The notes below the pieces were generated by a model, which worked only from the letters and a program-made list of their open reading frames with translations, made no database searches and was not told where the DNA came from. Below, piece by piece: positions 1 through 5,472 of a stretch of DNA of 11,904 nucleotides (position 1 is the stretch's first letter; every line of letters begins with the position of its first letter). Source of the stretch: Alphaproteobacteria bacterium (GTDB taxonomy: Bacteria; Pseudomonadota; Alphaproteobacteria; UBA2136; UBA6156); the NCBI GenBank assembly GCA_020249005.1, contig JADCGN010000054.1:1-11904 (forward strand). The letters run 5' to 3'. Position numbers and translations under genes: made by a program.

Positions 1-792
1 CACCCGGCCCACCGCGTCCAGGGTGTCGGCGCACAGCGCCCGAAACACCTGCTTCACCAAACGTTCTTCATTGGGTTGGAAGGTGATCACCGCCAAGGTG
101 CCGCCCATCGCCAGCTGCTGGGCGCAGCCGTGCAGCGCTTGCTCTAGCACCGTCAGTTCATCGTTCACCGCCACGCGCAGCGCCTGAAAGATCCGCGCCG
201 CCGGGTGCGCCCGCTTCAGCCCCAACCGCGGGGGGTAGAGCTGCTCAATCGTCGCCAGTAAGTCGGTGGTGGTGGCGTAAGGCTTGGTTTTGCGGGTGGT
301 CACCACCGCGCGGGCCAACGGCCGGGCCTTGGGCTCTTCGGCGTGGTGATAAAATAAGTCGGCTAACTGCTCCTCACGCCAGCGGTTTAGGAGGTCGGCG
401 GCGGTCAGGCGCTGGGTGCTGTCCAGGCGCATATCCAGCGGGCCTGCGTGATGATAACTAAGCCCACGGTGTGGGTCATCCAACTGGTCGGAGGAAAAGC
501 CCAAATCCAACAGAATCCCCTGCGGCCGCCGTGGGCCCAGCAGGGTGGGCAAGGCGCTATAGGCGGCATGGTGCAGTTCCAAGCGCTCGCCATAAGCGCC
601 GGCCCAAGCTTGGGCGGCAGCGATCGCCCGCGCGTCCCAATCGGTAGCCAGCACCTTGGCCCCGGCGGCCAGTAGCGCACGGGTGTGCCCGCCGCCGCCC
701 AAGGTACCGTCGGCCACCCACTGGCCGCGCACCTCGCCCAGCGCGGCCACGGCTTCGGCCAGTAATACGGGAATATGGGCGCTGCCACTCAT
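1..792 (-). CDS. rsmH: 16S rRNA (cytosine(1402)-N4)-methyltransferase RsmH, 3'-truncated by the window edge
   Basis: RsmH (MraW) uses S-adenosylmethionine to methylate N4 of C1402 in 16S rRNA and is normally the second gene of the dcw cluster after mraZ. Reading leftward from the ATG at 792-790 gives an open frame to position 1, 264 codons of a protein usually around 300-330 residues, so only the C-terminus is missing. Visible family blocks are the N-terminal HIPVLLAEAV, the glycine-rich AdoMet motif DGTLGGGGHTRALL, the LLDLGFSSDQLDDPHRGLS block and LDMRLD, followed by the helical region with AHPAARIFQALRVAVN and GGTLAVITFQPNEERLVK. A purine run (GAAGGG) lies 2-3 bases before the ATG, which is close for a ribosome site. 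Unlike the usual layout, mraZ is not directly upstream: two opposite-strand genes intervene, so rsmH probably needs its own promoter in 793-973, where I find no convincing consensus. Confidence 0.96.
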   Translation of the reverse strand, partial: MSGSAHIPVLLAEAVAALGEVRGQWVADGTLGGGGHTRALLAAGAKVLATDWDARAIAAAQAWAGAYGERLELHHAAYSALPTLLGPRRPQGILLDLGFSSDQLDDPHRGLSYHHAGPLDMRLDSTQRLTAADLLNRWREEQLADLFYHHAEEPKARPLARAVVTTRKTKPYATTTDLLATIEQLYPPRLGLKRAHPAARIFQALRVAVNDELTVLEQALHGCAQQLAMGGTLAVITFQPNEERLVKQVFRALCADTLDAVGRV

Positions 793-883
793 AACCCTTC
801 AGTGCAAAAATCCCGCCTGAAACGCAAGATAAAACTGCTGCATGTTGACGGTTCATCCACAGTACGCACCGATGACTGCCAAT

Positions 884-901
884 CTGTTATGCAGCCCTCA
901 T
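884..901 (+). promoter_or_regulatory. Possible Pho box upstream of the plcP-agt pair
   Basis: Two heptamers, CTGTTAT and CCCTCAT, separated by exactly 4 bases match the PhoB direct-repeat consensus CTGTCAT at 6/7 and 5/7 positions. A TATAAG -10-like hexamer follows at 934-939, farther away than in a classical PhoB promoter, so the geometry is imperfect. The call is suggested partly by the expected phosphate control of plcP-agt and could be chance. The rest of 793-973 must also hold the divergent rsmH start signals. Confidence 0.25.
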
Positions 902-973
902 CGGAGGACTGGCCTACGGCAGCGCCCTTATTGTATAAGCTACTTCACGCGCCGTAAGGAAAGATTACTGCCC

Positions 974-1780
974 GTGTCCAGCCCCACGCTCCCCCTGTAT
1001 CGCTTCCGGACGATCTGGATTTCCGATGTTCACCTGGGCGCCAAAGGCTGTCGGGCCGATCGCCTGCTGGATTTCCTTAAATGCACCGAATCGGACTATC
1101 TCTATCTGGTGGGTGACATGGTGGATGGTTGGAAGCTGAAACGGGGGTGGTATTGGCCGCAGCTGCATAACGACGTGGTGCAAAAACTGCTGCGCCGCAG
1201 CCGTAAGGGCACCCAGATCATCTACACGCCCGGCAACCATGATGAGTTTGCCCGTGATTACCTCGATTTTCATTTTGGTGGCATTCACGTGGTCAATGAG
1301 GCGATTCACACCACCGCCGACGGCAAACGGCTGTTGGTGCTGCACGGCGATGCCTTTGACGTGGTGGTGCGCTACGCCAAATGGCTGGCGTTGTTGGGTG
1401 ACCACGCCTACGCCTTGGCCATGGCGTTGAACCATTGGCTTAATGCGGCACGCAATCTGCTGGGCTACCCGCATTGGTCGTTGTCGGCCTACCTCAAAAA
1501 TAAGGTAAAAAATGCCGTAAAATTCATTGGCGATTTTGAGGACGCCTTGGCCCACGTCGCCGCCGAACGCCAGGTAGATGGAATTGTGTGTGGGCATATC
1601 CACCACCCCGCCCTGCGCCAGGTTAAGGGCGTACTGTACTGTAACGATGGCGACTGGATGGAAACCTGCTCGGCGCTGGTCGAACACCATGATGGCCGGC
1701 TGCAAATCCTTTATTGGTTAACGGAAGAACAAGCCATGGCCAATTTTATGTCCCGCCCAACGCTGCAATTGGCGGCGTAA
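974..1780 (+). CDS. plcP: Metallophosphoesterase of the PlcP (phospholipase C-like) type, related to LpxH
   Basis: The protein carries the full calcineurin-like metallophosphoesterase set, numbered from the GTG at 974: SDVHLG (D18, H20), GDMVDGW (D48), PGNHDEF (N88, H89, D90), LHGD (H124) and GHIHH (H208, H210). These should bind a dinuclear metal centre. The stretches GWYWPQLHNDVVQKLLR and the KVKNAVKFIGDFE region resemble the alphaproteobacterial PlcP group rather than LpxH of lipid A synthesis. Databases usually label this group UDP-2,3-diacylglucosamine diphosphatase. In Sinorhizobium, PlcP cleaves phospholipids to diacylglycerol during phosphate shortage. The glycosyltransferase 5 bp downstream supports that role. 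The frame is open from an ATG at 842, but the first 44 residues are Arg-rich and unlike the family, so I prefer GTG 974 (268 residues). AAGGA at 956-960 is 13 bases away, rather far, so the start is uncertain; CTG at 968 is an alternative. Confidence 0.85.
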   Translation: MSSPTLPLYRFRTIWISDVHLGAKGCRADRLLDFLKCTESDYLYLVGDMVDGWKLKRGWYWPQLHNDVVQKLLRRSRKGTQIIYTPGNHDEFARDYLDFHFGGIHVVNEAIHTTADGKRLLVLHGDAFDVVVRYAKWLALLGDHAYALAMALNHWLNAARNLLGYPHWSLSAYLKNKVKNAVKFIGDFEDALAHVAAERQVDGIVCGHIHHPALRQVKGVLYCNDGDWMETCSALVEHHDGRLQILYWLTEEQAMANFMSRPTLQLAA

Positions 1781-1785
1781 CGCGC

Positions 1786-2790
1786 ATGCGGATCGCGCTG
1801 GTCACCGATGCCTGGGCCCCGCAAATTAACGGCGTAGTCCGCACCCTGCAAACTGTTTGCGGTCACGTCACGGCGCAAGGCCACACGGTGTTGGTGGTGC
1901 AACCTGGATTATTTCCCAATCTGCCCTGCCCCACCTACCCGGAAATTCGCTTGGCCCTCACCGGCCCCGCGCAGGTAGCGAAGCTGTTGAATGACTTTCA
2001 ACCCGATACCATCCATATAGCCACCGAAGGCCCCTTGGGGTGGCTGGCACGGTATTGGTGCCTCAAGCATGATTTCCCCTTCACCACCGGCTATCATACC
2101 CGCTTCCCCGAATACCTGCAGGCACGCTTTGGCTTGCCACTCGGACTTGGCTATGCGGCCCTCCGTCGCTTTCATGCCCCCGCAGCAGCCGTGCTGGTAC
2201 CCACCGCCAGCATGGCAGAAGCCTTAAAAACCCGTGGGTTTCATCGGGTCAACGTGTGGGGTCGTGGCGTAGATACCGAACTCTTTCAACCGCGTGTCAG
2301 TACCGCACCCGCTCCTTGGCCCCGGCCGATTCTCTTAAATGTCGGCCGCGTCTCGGTGGAAAAAAATCTTGAAGCCTTTATCAATCTGCCCGTGCCAGGC
2401 ACCAAGGTGGTGGTGGGTGACGGGCCCCAGCTGGCAAGCCTGCAAGCCCGCTATCCTAAGGTGGTGTTTACCGGCGCCAAACAGGGTGCGGAACTGACGG
2501 CCCTTTACAACCAAGCCGATGTGTTTGTCTTCCCCAGCCGGACCGATACGTTTGGGTTGGTGTTGTTGGAAGCGCTGGCCTGCGGCGTTCCCGTAGCAGC
2601 CTACCCCGTAACAGGGCCCCTGGATGTGCTCACCGATCCGCGGGTGGCAGCTTTGGATGAAGACCTGGGCGCCGCTGTTACCCGCGCACTGACCTTATCG
2701 CGCCAAGCTTGCCGCCAGTTTGCACTAAAACATAGCTGGGCGCAGATTGCTGCGCATCTGTTGCAGCAGCTGGTACCCCTCCACCGCTAA
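1786..2790 (+). CDS. agt: GT4-family glycosyltransferase, Agt-like glycolipid synthase
   Basis: This 334-residue protein has two Rossmann halves of the GT-B fold. The N-terminal half opens with TDAWAPQINGVVRTL (residues 7-21). The C-terminal nucleotide-sugar half has GRVSVEKN (187-194) and FPSRTDTFGLVLLEALACG, where D254 and E262 stand in the EX7E arrangement of GT4 enzymes with Asp at the first position. It lies 5 bp after plcP, so the two are almost certainly co-transcribed. In alphaproteobacteria the neighbour of plcP is Agt, which adds a sugar to diacylglycerol to make phosphorus-free glycolipids. I infer the same here; donor sugar and product cannot be read from the sequence. ATG 1786 is chosen because MRIALVTDAW matches the family N-terminus; an in-frame ATG at 1714 inside plcP would add an unrelated 24-residue leader. 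The gene ends tail-to-tail with mraZ, 23 bp away, with no terminator visible between them. Confidence 0.85.
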   Translation: MRIALVTDAWAPQINGVVRTLQTVCGHVTAQGHTVLVVQPGLFPNLPCPTYPEIRLALTGPAQVAKLLNDFQPDTIHIATEGPLGWLARYWCLKHDFPFTTGYHTRFPEYLQARFGLPLGLGYAALRRFHAPAAAVLVPTASMAEALKTRGFHRVNVWGRGVDTELFQPRVSTAPAPWPRPILLNVGRVSVEKNLEAFINLPVPGTKVVVGDGPQLASLQARYPKVVFTGAKQGAELTALYNQADVFVFPSRTDTFGLVLLEALACGVPVAAYPVTGPLDVLTDPRVAALDEDLGAAVTRALTLSRQACRQFALKHSWAQIAAHLLQQLVPLHR

Positions 2791-2813
2791 GTCTTGCCCG
2801 CTAATGTAAGGAA

Positions 2814-3341
2814 TTATCCGCCGCGGCGGGCTTTGGCGTCGGCCAGGCCCATGCTCACCGCCAGTTCCAAATCTTCCTTCTTCCATAGGTCGTGCAGATC
2901 TTGAATGTCCTCGGCGTAGTGAGCGCTGTCCACCGCCACTTGGTCGTCAAACGCGGTGGGTTCCCAAATGGTGAAGTACTCACCCTCGCCGGCAATCATG
3001 GCGTGCTCGGTAATCCCTGCAGCCTGCAGCATGGCTTCGGGAAGCTGGATGCGGCCCGTCTCGTCAAAGTTTAGAGGCCGAGCAGCGGCAAGAAGCGTGC
3101 GTGCCAGCCGCTGACGGGTGGGTGAGAGGGCCGGGAGACGGTTGATGCGTTCCGCCAGTTTAACAAAATCGTCATAAGCCCACGCATGGAGATACTTTCT
3201 CTCGTTATTGTTGCTTGGCGCAGGGTAAACCACCACGGTTTGGCGGCTGTGGCCCGCCATCTCGGCACGAAAAGACGCCGGCACCGACACCCGCCCTTTG
3301 CGGTCAACTCCGTTCAAGAAGCTGGCCAAGAAGACAGTCAT
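2814..3341 (-). CDS. mraZ: Transcriptional regulator MraZ
   Basis: MraZ is a ring-forming DNA-binding protein with two SpoVT/AbrB-like repeats that controls the dcw cluster. The 175-residue product shows both signature DxxxR motifs: D13-R17 in GVDRKGRVSVPASFR and D93-R97 in LNFDETGRIQLP. The frame is open further upstream, with a possible GTG at 3473, but the family N-terminus (a few residues, then FLxxxVDxKGR) fits ATG 3341. No good ribosome site sits just before it: a GGGGAG lies about 16 bases upstream, so initiation may be weak. The C-terminal tail after residue 125 is acidic (HDLWKKEDLELAVSMG). It normally heads mraZ-rsmH-ftsL-ftsI; here rsmH starts 2 kb downstream, beyond an inverted gene pair. 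The leader of about 150 bases carries repeats that fit an autoregulatory operator. Confidence 0.94.
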   Translation of the reverse strand: MTVFLASFLNGVDRKGRVSVPASFRAEMAGHSRQTVVVYPAPSNNNERKYLHAWAYDDFVKLAERINRLPALSPTRQRLARTLLAAARPLNFDETGRIQLPEAMLQAAGITEHAMIAGEGEYFTIWEPTAFDDQVAVDSAHYAEDIQDLHDLWKKEDLELAVSMGLADAKARRGG

Positions 3342-3488
3342 GGTGCGCGGCGTTTGCTCCCCTGTTTGGCGCGGTTGCCCAACGCGCCCATTTGCCAAAC
3401 CTCCCCCTTGTGCGGCTTCTCCCTGAAGCCTAACAAGCCCTTGAAAGGTTTTGCGTTGCTTTGGATCACCCACTGATTTTATTGGGTT

Positions 3489-3522
3489 TGGGCAACAACG
3501 GGATAGTATGGGATGTGTTGGG
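3489..3522. promoter_or_regulatory. MraZ operator: four TGGG-type boxes with 10-bp period
   Basis: TGGG occurs at 3489, 3509 and 3519, with CGGG at 3499, so four units begin exactly 10 bp apart (TGGGCAACAA, CGGGATAGTA, TGGGATGTGT, TGGGATAATA). A further TGGG lies at 3483. Known MraZ boxes in Escherichia coli are TGGGN repeats separated by 5 bp, the same 10-bp period. Here they are on the strand opposite to mraZ and lie about 150 bp before its ATG, over the candidate promoter. One helical turn per unit puts all boxes on one DNA face, as expected for a ring protein. Confidence 0.72.
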
Positions 3523-3531
3523 ATAATACAA
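3503..3531 (-). promoter_or_regulatory. Candidate mraZ promoter inside the MraZ boxes
   Basis: On the minus strand TTGTAT (3531-3526) and TACTAT (3508-3503) are separated by 17 bp, matching sigma-70 at 3/6 and 4/6. A start near 3496 would give a leader of about 155 bases. The hexamers are weak, but they coincide with the phased TGGG boxes, which would allow MraZ to exclude RNA polymerase. Confidence 0.35.
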
Positions 3532-3572
3532 CCCCCCTGACACTCTTTTTTAGGTTTTATGCCGCTTCAAGC

Positions 3573-3593
3573 TGTGGGTAAGCTTGTGGATAA
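3573..3593 (-). promoter_or_regulatory. Two tandem DnaA-box-like 9-mers
   Basis: On the minus strand 3593-3585 reads TTATCCACA, a perfect DnaA box, and 3581-3573 reads TTACCCACA, one mismatch. On the plus strand they form a 12-bp direct repeat, TGTGGRTAAG followed by two bases. They lie between the mraZ operator and rnpB. DnaA could act here as a transcription factor; the two boxes alone do not make an origin. Confidence 0.45.
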
Positions 3594-3631
3594 GGTTTTT
3601 TCTTGCCCTTTTGGGAGGCTCGCTTTAGGGC

Positions 3632-4005
3632 TGGGCGGCATCCGGGTCATCGCGTGGCGCAAGCCCCGAGGAAAGTCCGGGCACCCGCACGCCAGCCAAC
3701 CTGCGAACAGCAGGGCGGTCCGCTCCGCAAGGGCCGACCATAGGGCAACAGAAAACAAACCGCCTTGGGGCAACCCAGGGTAAGGGCGAAACGGTGGGGT
3801 AAGAGCCCACCGCGCAGCTGGTAACAGTCTGCGGCACGGCGACCTGTTGGTGGGTGCAATGCCAAATAGGGGCCTCCACGTGGTGCGGCGTGCATCCAGC
3901 AGGGGCCCGGGTCGGCAGCTTGAGGGCGCGGGGCAACCCACGTTCCAGAGGAATGATGGCCACCGTCGCAAGACGGCACAGAACCCGGCTTATAGGATGC
4001 GCTTT
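3632..4005 (+). ncRNA. rnpB: RNase P RNA (bacterial class A)
   Basis: This is the catalytic RNA of RNase P, which removes 5' leaders from tRNA precursors. The universally conserved blocks are present in order: GAGGAAAGTCCGGGC at 3668-3682, ACAGAAAACAAAC at 3748-3760, the TAAGGGCGAAACGGTG block from 3781, GTAAGAGCCCACCGCGC, GCTGGTAACAGT, GCCAAATAGGGGCC near 3861 and ACAGAACCCGGCTTATA at 3978-3994. Helix P1 can form from GCATCC (3638-3643) with GGATGC (3995-4000). P2 can form from GGTCATC (3645-3651) with GATGGCC (3955-3961). The ends are placed just outside P1 and are approximate to several bases. A TTGCCC at 3603-3608 may be part of its promoter, but the -10 is unclear. A terminator follows directly. 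Open frames crossing this stretch are not genes. Confidence 0.97.
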
Positions 4006-4017
4006 GCGGACGTGGGT

Positions 4018-4052
4018 GGGGGCTGTTCTTTACGGAAAAGCCCCCGCTTTTT
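4018..4052 (+). terminator. Intrinsic terminator of rnpB
   Basis: GGGGGCT (4018-4024) pairs with AGCCCCC (4039-4045), followed by GC and five T residues (4048-4052). It lies just after helix P1 of rnpB. The right arm and T-run are repeated after the next two genes. Confidence 0.88.
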
Positions 4053-4066
4053 GACGCTGACAAAAT

Positions 4067-4095
4067 TTAATACTTGTTATTCATAAATGTATACT
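4067..4095 (+). promoter_or_regulatory. Candidate sigma-70 promoter of the HD hydrolase gene
   Basis: TTAATA (4067-4072, 4/6) and TATACT (4090-4095, 5/6) are spaced by 17 bp, in an AT-rich stretch after the rnpB terminator. An overlapping alternative is TTGTTA (4074-4079) with TATTAC (4097-4102), also at 17 bp. The preceding terminator makes an own promoter necessary. Confidence 0.45.
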
Positions 4096-4138
4096 GTATT
4101 ACAAACTTAATCGTTACTCTTTTTCTGAGGAGCTGCCT

Positions 4139-4882
4139 ATGCGCACGCTGAACTACTACCTCGATAACCCTTCCCACCACGCTTTGTGGCAGAAGGTGCT
4201 CCAAGGCTACAAAGAAATCTCTGGGAGAGACTGGCAAACTACCGCTGGCTACCGCAGTTTTTGGACCTTGTGTGAACGACTCCATAACCTGGCATATGGG
4301 GGGAACCTGCCCCTGCCCGATGTGCTGAAGCCAAGCTTGGCCTTCATGCTCGGTGCTCATGCAGGAAGGGTGCGCAAAGGGTTGCGCGAGCGGCCCTATT
4401 TTCACCATATTCTCATGGTGGTGTACCTGACTTGGTTGATGCGTCTGCCAATCACGGTGCAATTGGCTGCTATCCACCACGATGATGTGGAAGATTTGCC
4501 AGATCACTTGCAACTCTCGACCGAAGATGTGATCAGGATCTTGCGGAGCTTGCTGCCGCCTGAGCATGCGGAAACCGTCATTCGTATGGTGCTGAACCTT
4601 TCGAATGACCCTAAGGCAACCAGCAAACACGAAGGCCAAATGCTCAAAATGGCCAAAGTGAATGCCGAAACCGGCACGCTCAAGCTGCTGGACCGGATTG
4701 CCAACCTGTATGACCTGCAGGAAGACAAACAGAAAAGGAAAAACTGGCGTGATATCCAGCGTGACTGCGAAAACTCTTGGGAACTGACTACGGTCATGCC
4801 GGTTTCGGCTGACCCATCGGTGCTGGCGATGCTGGCCTTTGCGCATCACCGTTTGGCGGTAAAGAACCACTTTGCTAGCTAA
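4139..4882 (+). CDS. HD-domain phosphohydrolase resembling the (p)ppGpp hydrolase domain of RelA/SpoT
   Basis: The 247-residue protein shows the HD signature in the order seen in RelA/SpoT hydrolase domains: a histidine in RPYFHHILMVV (H89/H90), the H114-D115 pair followed by VED in IHHDDVEDL, and a distal Asp in LKLLDRIANLYDL (D185), equivalent to the KLADRLHN motif. Helices between them match the all-alpha fold. There is no synthetase, TGS or ACT domain and no membrane segment, so it is a stand-alone cytoplasmic enzyme. Alarmone hydrolysis (MESH1-like) is the best guess, but other phosphate esters are possible. GAGGAG at 4127-4132, 6 bases before ATG 4139, is a strong ribosome site that fixes the start. 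It is a single-gene unit bounded by terminators on both sides. The next gene is another nucleotide-phosphate hydrolase, which hints at nucleotide-pool control. Confidence 0.8.
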   Translation: MRTLNYYLDNPSHHALWQKVLQGYKEISGRDWQTTAGYRSFWTLCERLHNLAYGGNLPLPDVLKPSLAFMLGAHAGRVRKGLRERPYFHHILMVVYLTWLMRLPITVQLAAIHHDDVEDLPDHLQLSTEDVIRILRSLLPPEHAETVIRMVLNLSNDPKATSKHEGQMLKMAKVNAETGTLKLLDRIANLYDLQEDKQKRKNWRDIQRDCENSWELTTVMPVSADPSVLAMLAFAHHRLAVKNHFAS

Positions 4883-4888
4883 ACACGT

Positions 4889-4921
4889 GGGGGCTTTCTT
4901 AACCGAAAGCCCCCGCTTTTT
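4889..4921 (+). terminator. Intrinsic terminator of the HD hydrolase gene
   Basis: A perfect 9-bp stem, GGGGGCTTT (4889-4897) with AAAGCCCCC (4906-4914), is followed by GC and five T residues. It begins 7 bases after the stop codon. Its right arm and T-run share a 17-base identity (AAAGCCCCCGCTTTTTG) with the rnpB terminator. Confidence 0.93.
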
Positions 4922-4985
4922 GTTTGCCAACGGTTAAAGTTATTGCCATAGGATCGATGACTCACCATTTTGCACGGAGGACCGT

Positions 4986-5414
4986 ATGCCTACCGAACCC
5001 CTTCAACACTTCGAACGTTTTGTCTTTAACCGGCTGGTCCGCGACAAGGTTGTTGGCCATTGCCGGCAACAGGATTGCCGCACCACCTTCCACACAATCA
5101 CTGGCACGGCATTACAAGAGGCCCTGCGCCAGAAACTGGTGGAAGAATCGGCCGAGGTGGTCGCGGCAGCCGATGACCGTACCGAGACCATCAAGGAGTT
5201 GGCCGACCTCAAGGAAGTGATCGAAGAGCTGATGCGTCAGCTCGGTATCTCACCCGATGAGGTGGCTGCAGCCCAAGCGGTGAAGCGCGCGGCCAAAGGA
5301 ACCTTTGCCGGCGGGTACTTTATCACCACCAACGATGTACCGGTTGGCCATCCAGACATTCCTGGCTTTCTGGCCCAGCCCGAGAAGTTCAAGCACCTTG
5401 GGCTGGTGGAATAA
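4986..5414 (+). CDS. MazG/HisE-like nucleoside triphosphate pyrophosphohydrolase
   Basis: This small (142-residue) all-alpha NTP pyrophosphatase-like protein begins its family region with FNRLVRDKV (14-22), the typical opening of the group annotated as phosphoribosyl-ATP pyrophosphohydrolase-like. The metal-binding helices are visible as KLVEESAEVV (E53, E54, E57) and KELADLKEVIEEL (E71, D74), the EExxE and ExxD pattern of MazG enzymes. The closing AKGTFAGGYFI also fits the family. It likely hydrolyses an NTP to NMP and pyrophosphate; histidine synthesis (HisE) is unlikely because no his genes are near. GGAGGA at 4976-4981, 4 bases before ATG 4986, supports the start. It is a single-gene unit with its own terminator, following the HD phosphohydrolase. 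Confidence 0.85.
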   Translation: MPTEPLQHFERFVFNRLVRDKVVGHCRQQDCRTTFHTITGTALQEALRQKLVEESAEVVAAADDRTETIKELADLKEVIEELMRQLGISPDEVAAAQAVKRAAKGTFAGGYFITTNDVPVGHPDIPGFLAQPEKFKHLGLVE

Positions 5415-5417
5415 CGG

Positions 5418-5443
5418 GCGGGGGCGCAGGCCCCCGCTTTTTT
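5418..5443 (+). terminator. Intrinsic terminator of the NTP pyrophosphohydrolase gene
   Basis: A perfect 8-bp stem GCGGGGGC (5418-5425) with GCCCCCGC (5430-5437), loop GCAG, is followed by six T residues (5438-5443), 3 bases after the stop codon. Confidence 0.94.
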
Positions 5444-5472
5444 ATCCCGGTTATCAATGGTAGAAAGACATT

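Noticed and set aside
405..856. Two minus-strand frames (405-788 and 557-856) and a plus frame over the same stretch
   Set aside because: They are other frames of rsmH, whose true frame runs off the left edge; their translations are Arg/Trp/Pro-rich with no family motif.
793..973. A sigma-70 promoter for rsmH
   Set aside because: TTGGCA and TACAAT-like hexamers exist on the minus strand, but none has a partner at proper spacing, so no site is called.
965..1705. Minus-strand frame of 246 codons opposite plcP
   Set aside because: It mirrors the plcP codons; the plcP strand carries all metallophosphoesterase motifs.
974..1780. LpxH (UDP-2,3-diacylglucosamine diphosphatase of lipid A synthesis)
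   Set aside because: The fold and metal motifs are shared, but the WYWP and HNDVVQK region and the adjacent GT4 glycosyltransferase fit PlcP better. No lipid A genes are near. A residual chance of an LpxH-like activity remains.
3342..3473. N-terminally extended MraZ starting at GTG 3473
   Set aside because: The 44 extra residues are low-complexity and absent from MraZ proteins I know; ATG 3341 matches the family start.
3573..3593. Replication origin
   Set aside because: Only two DnaA-like boxes and no extended AT-rich unwinding region; the neighbours are not typical origin genes, so a regulatory role is more likely.
3559..4086. Several open frames of 60-140 codons on both strands across rnpB
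   Set aside because: The stretch is the RNase P RNA gene with its conserved blocks; the frames are open only because of its GC-rich composition.
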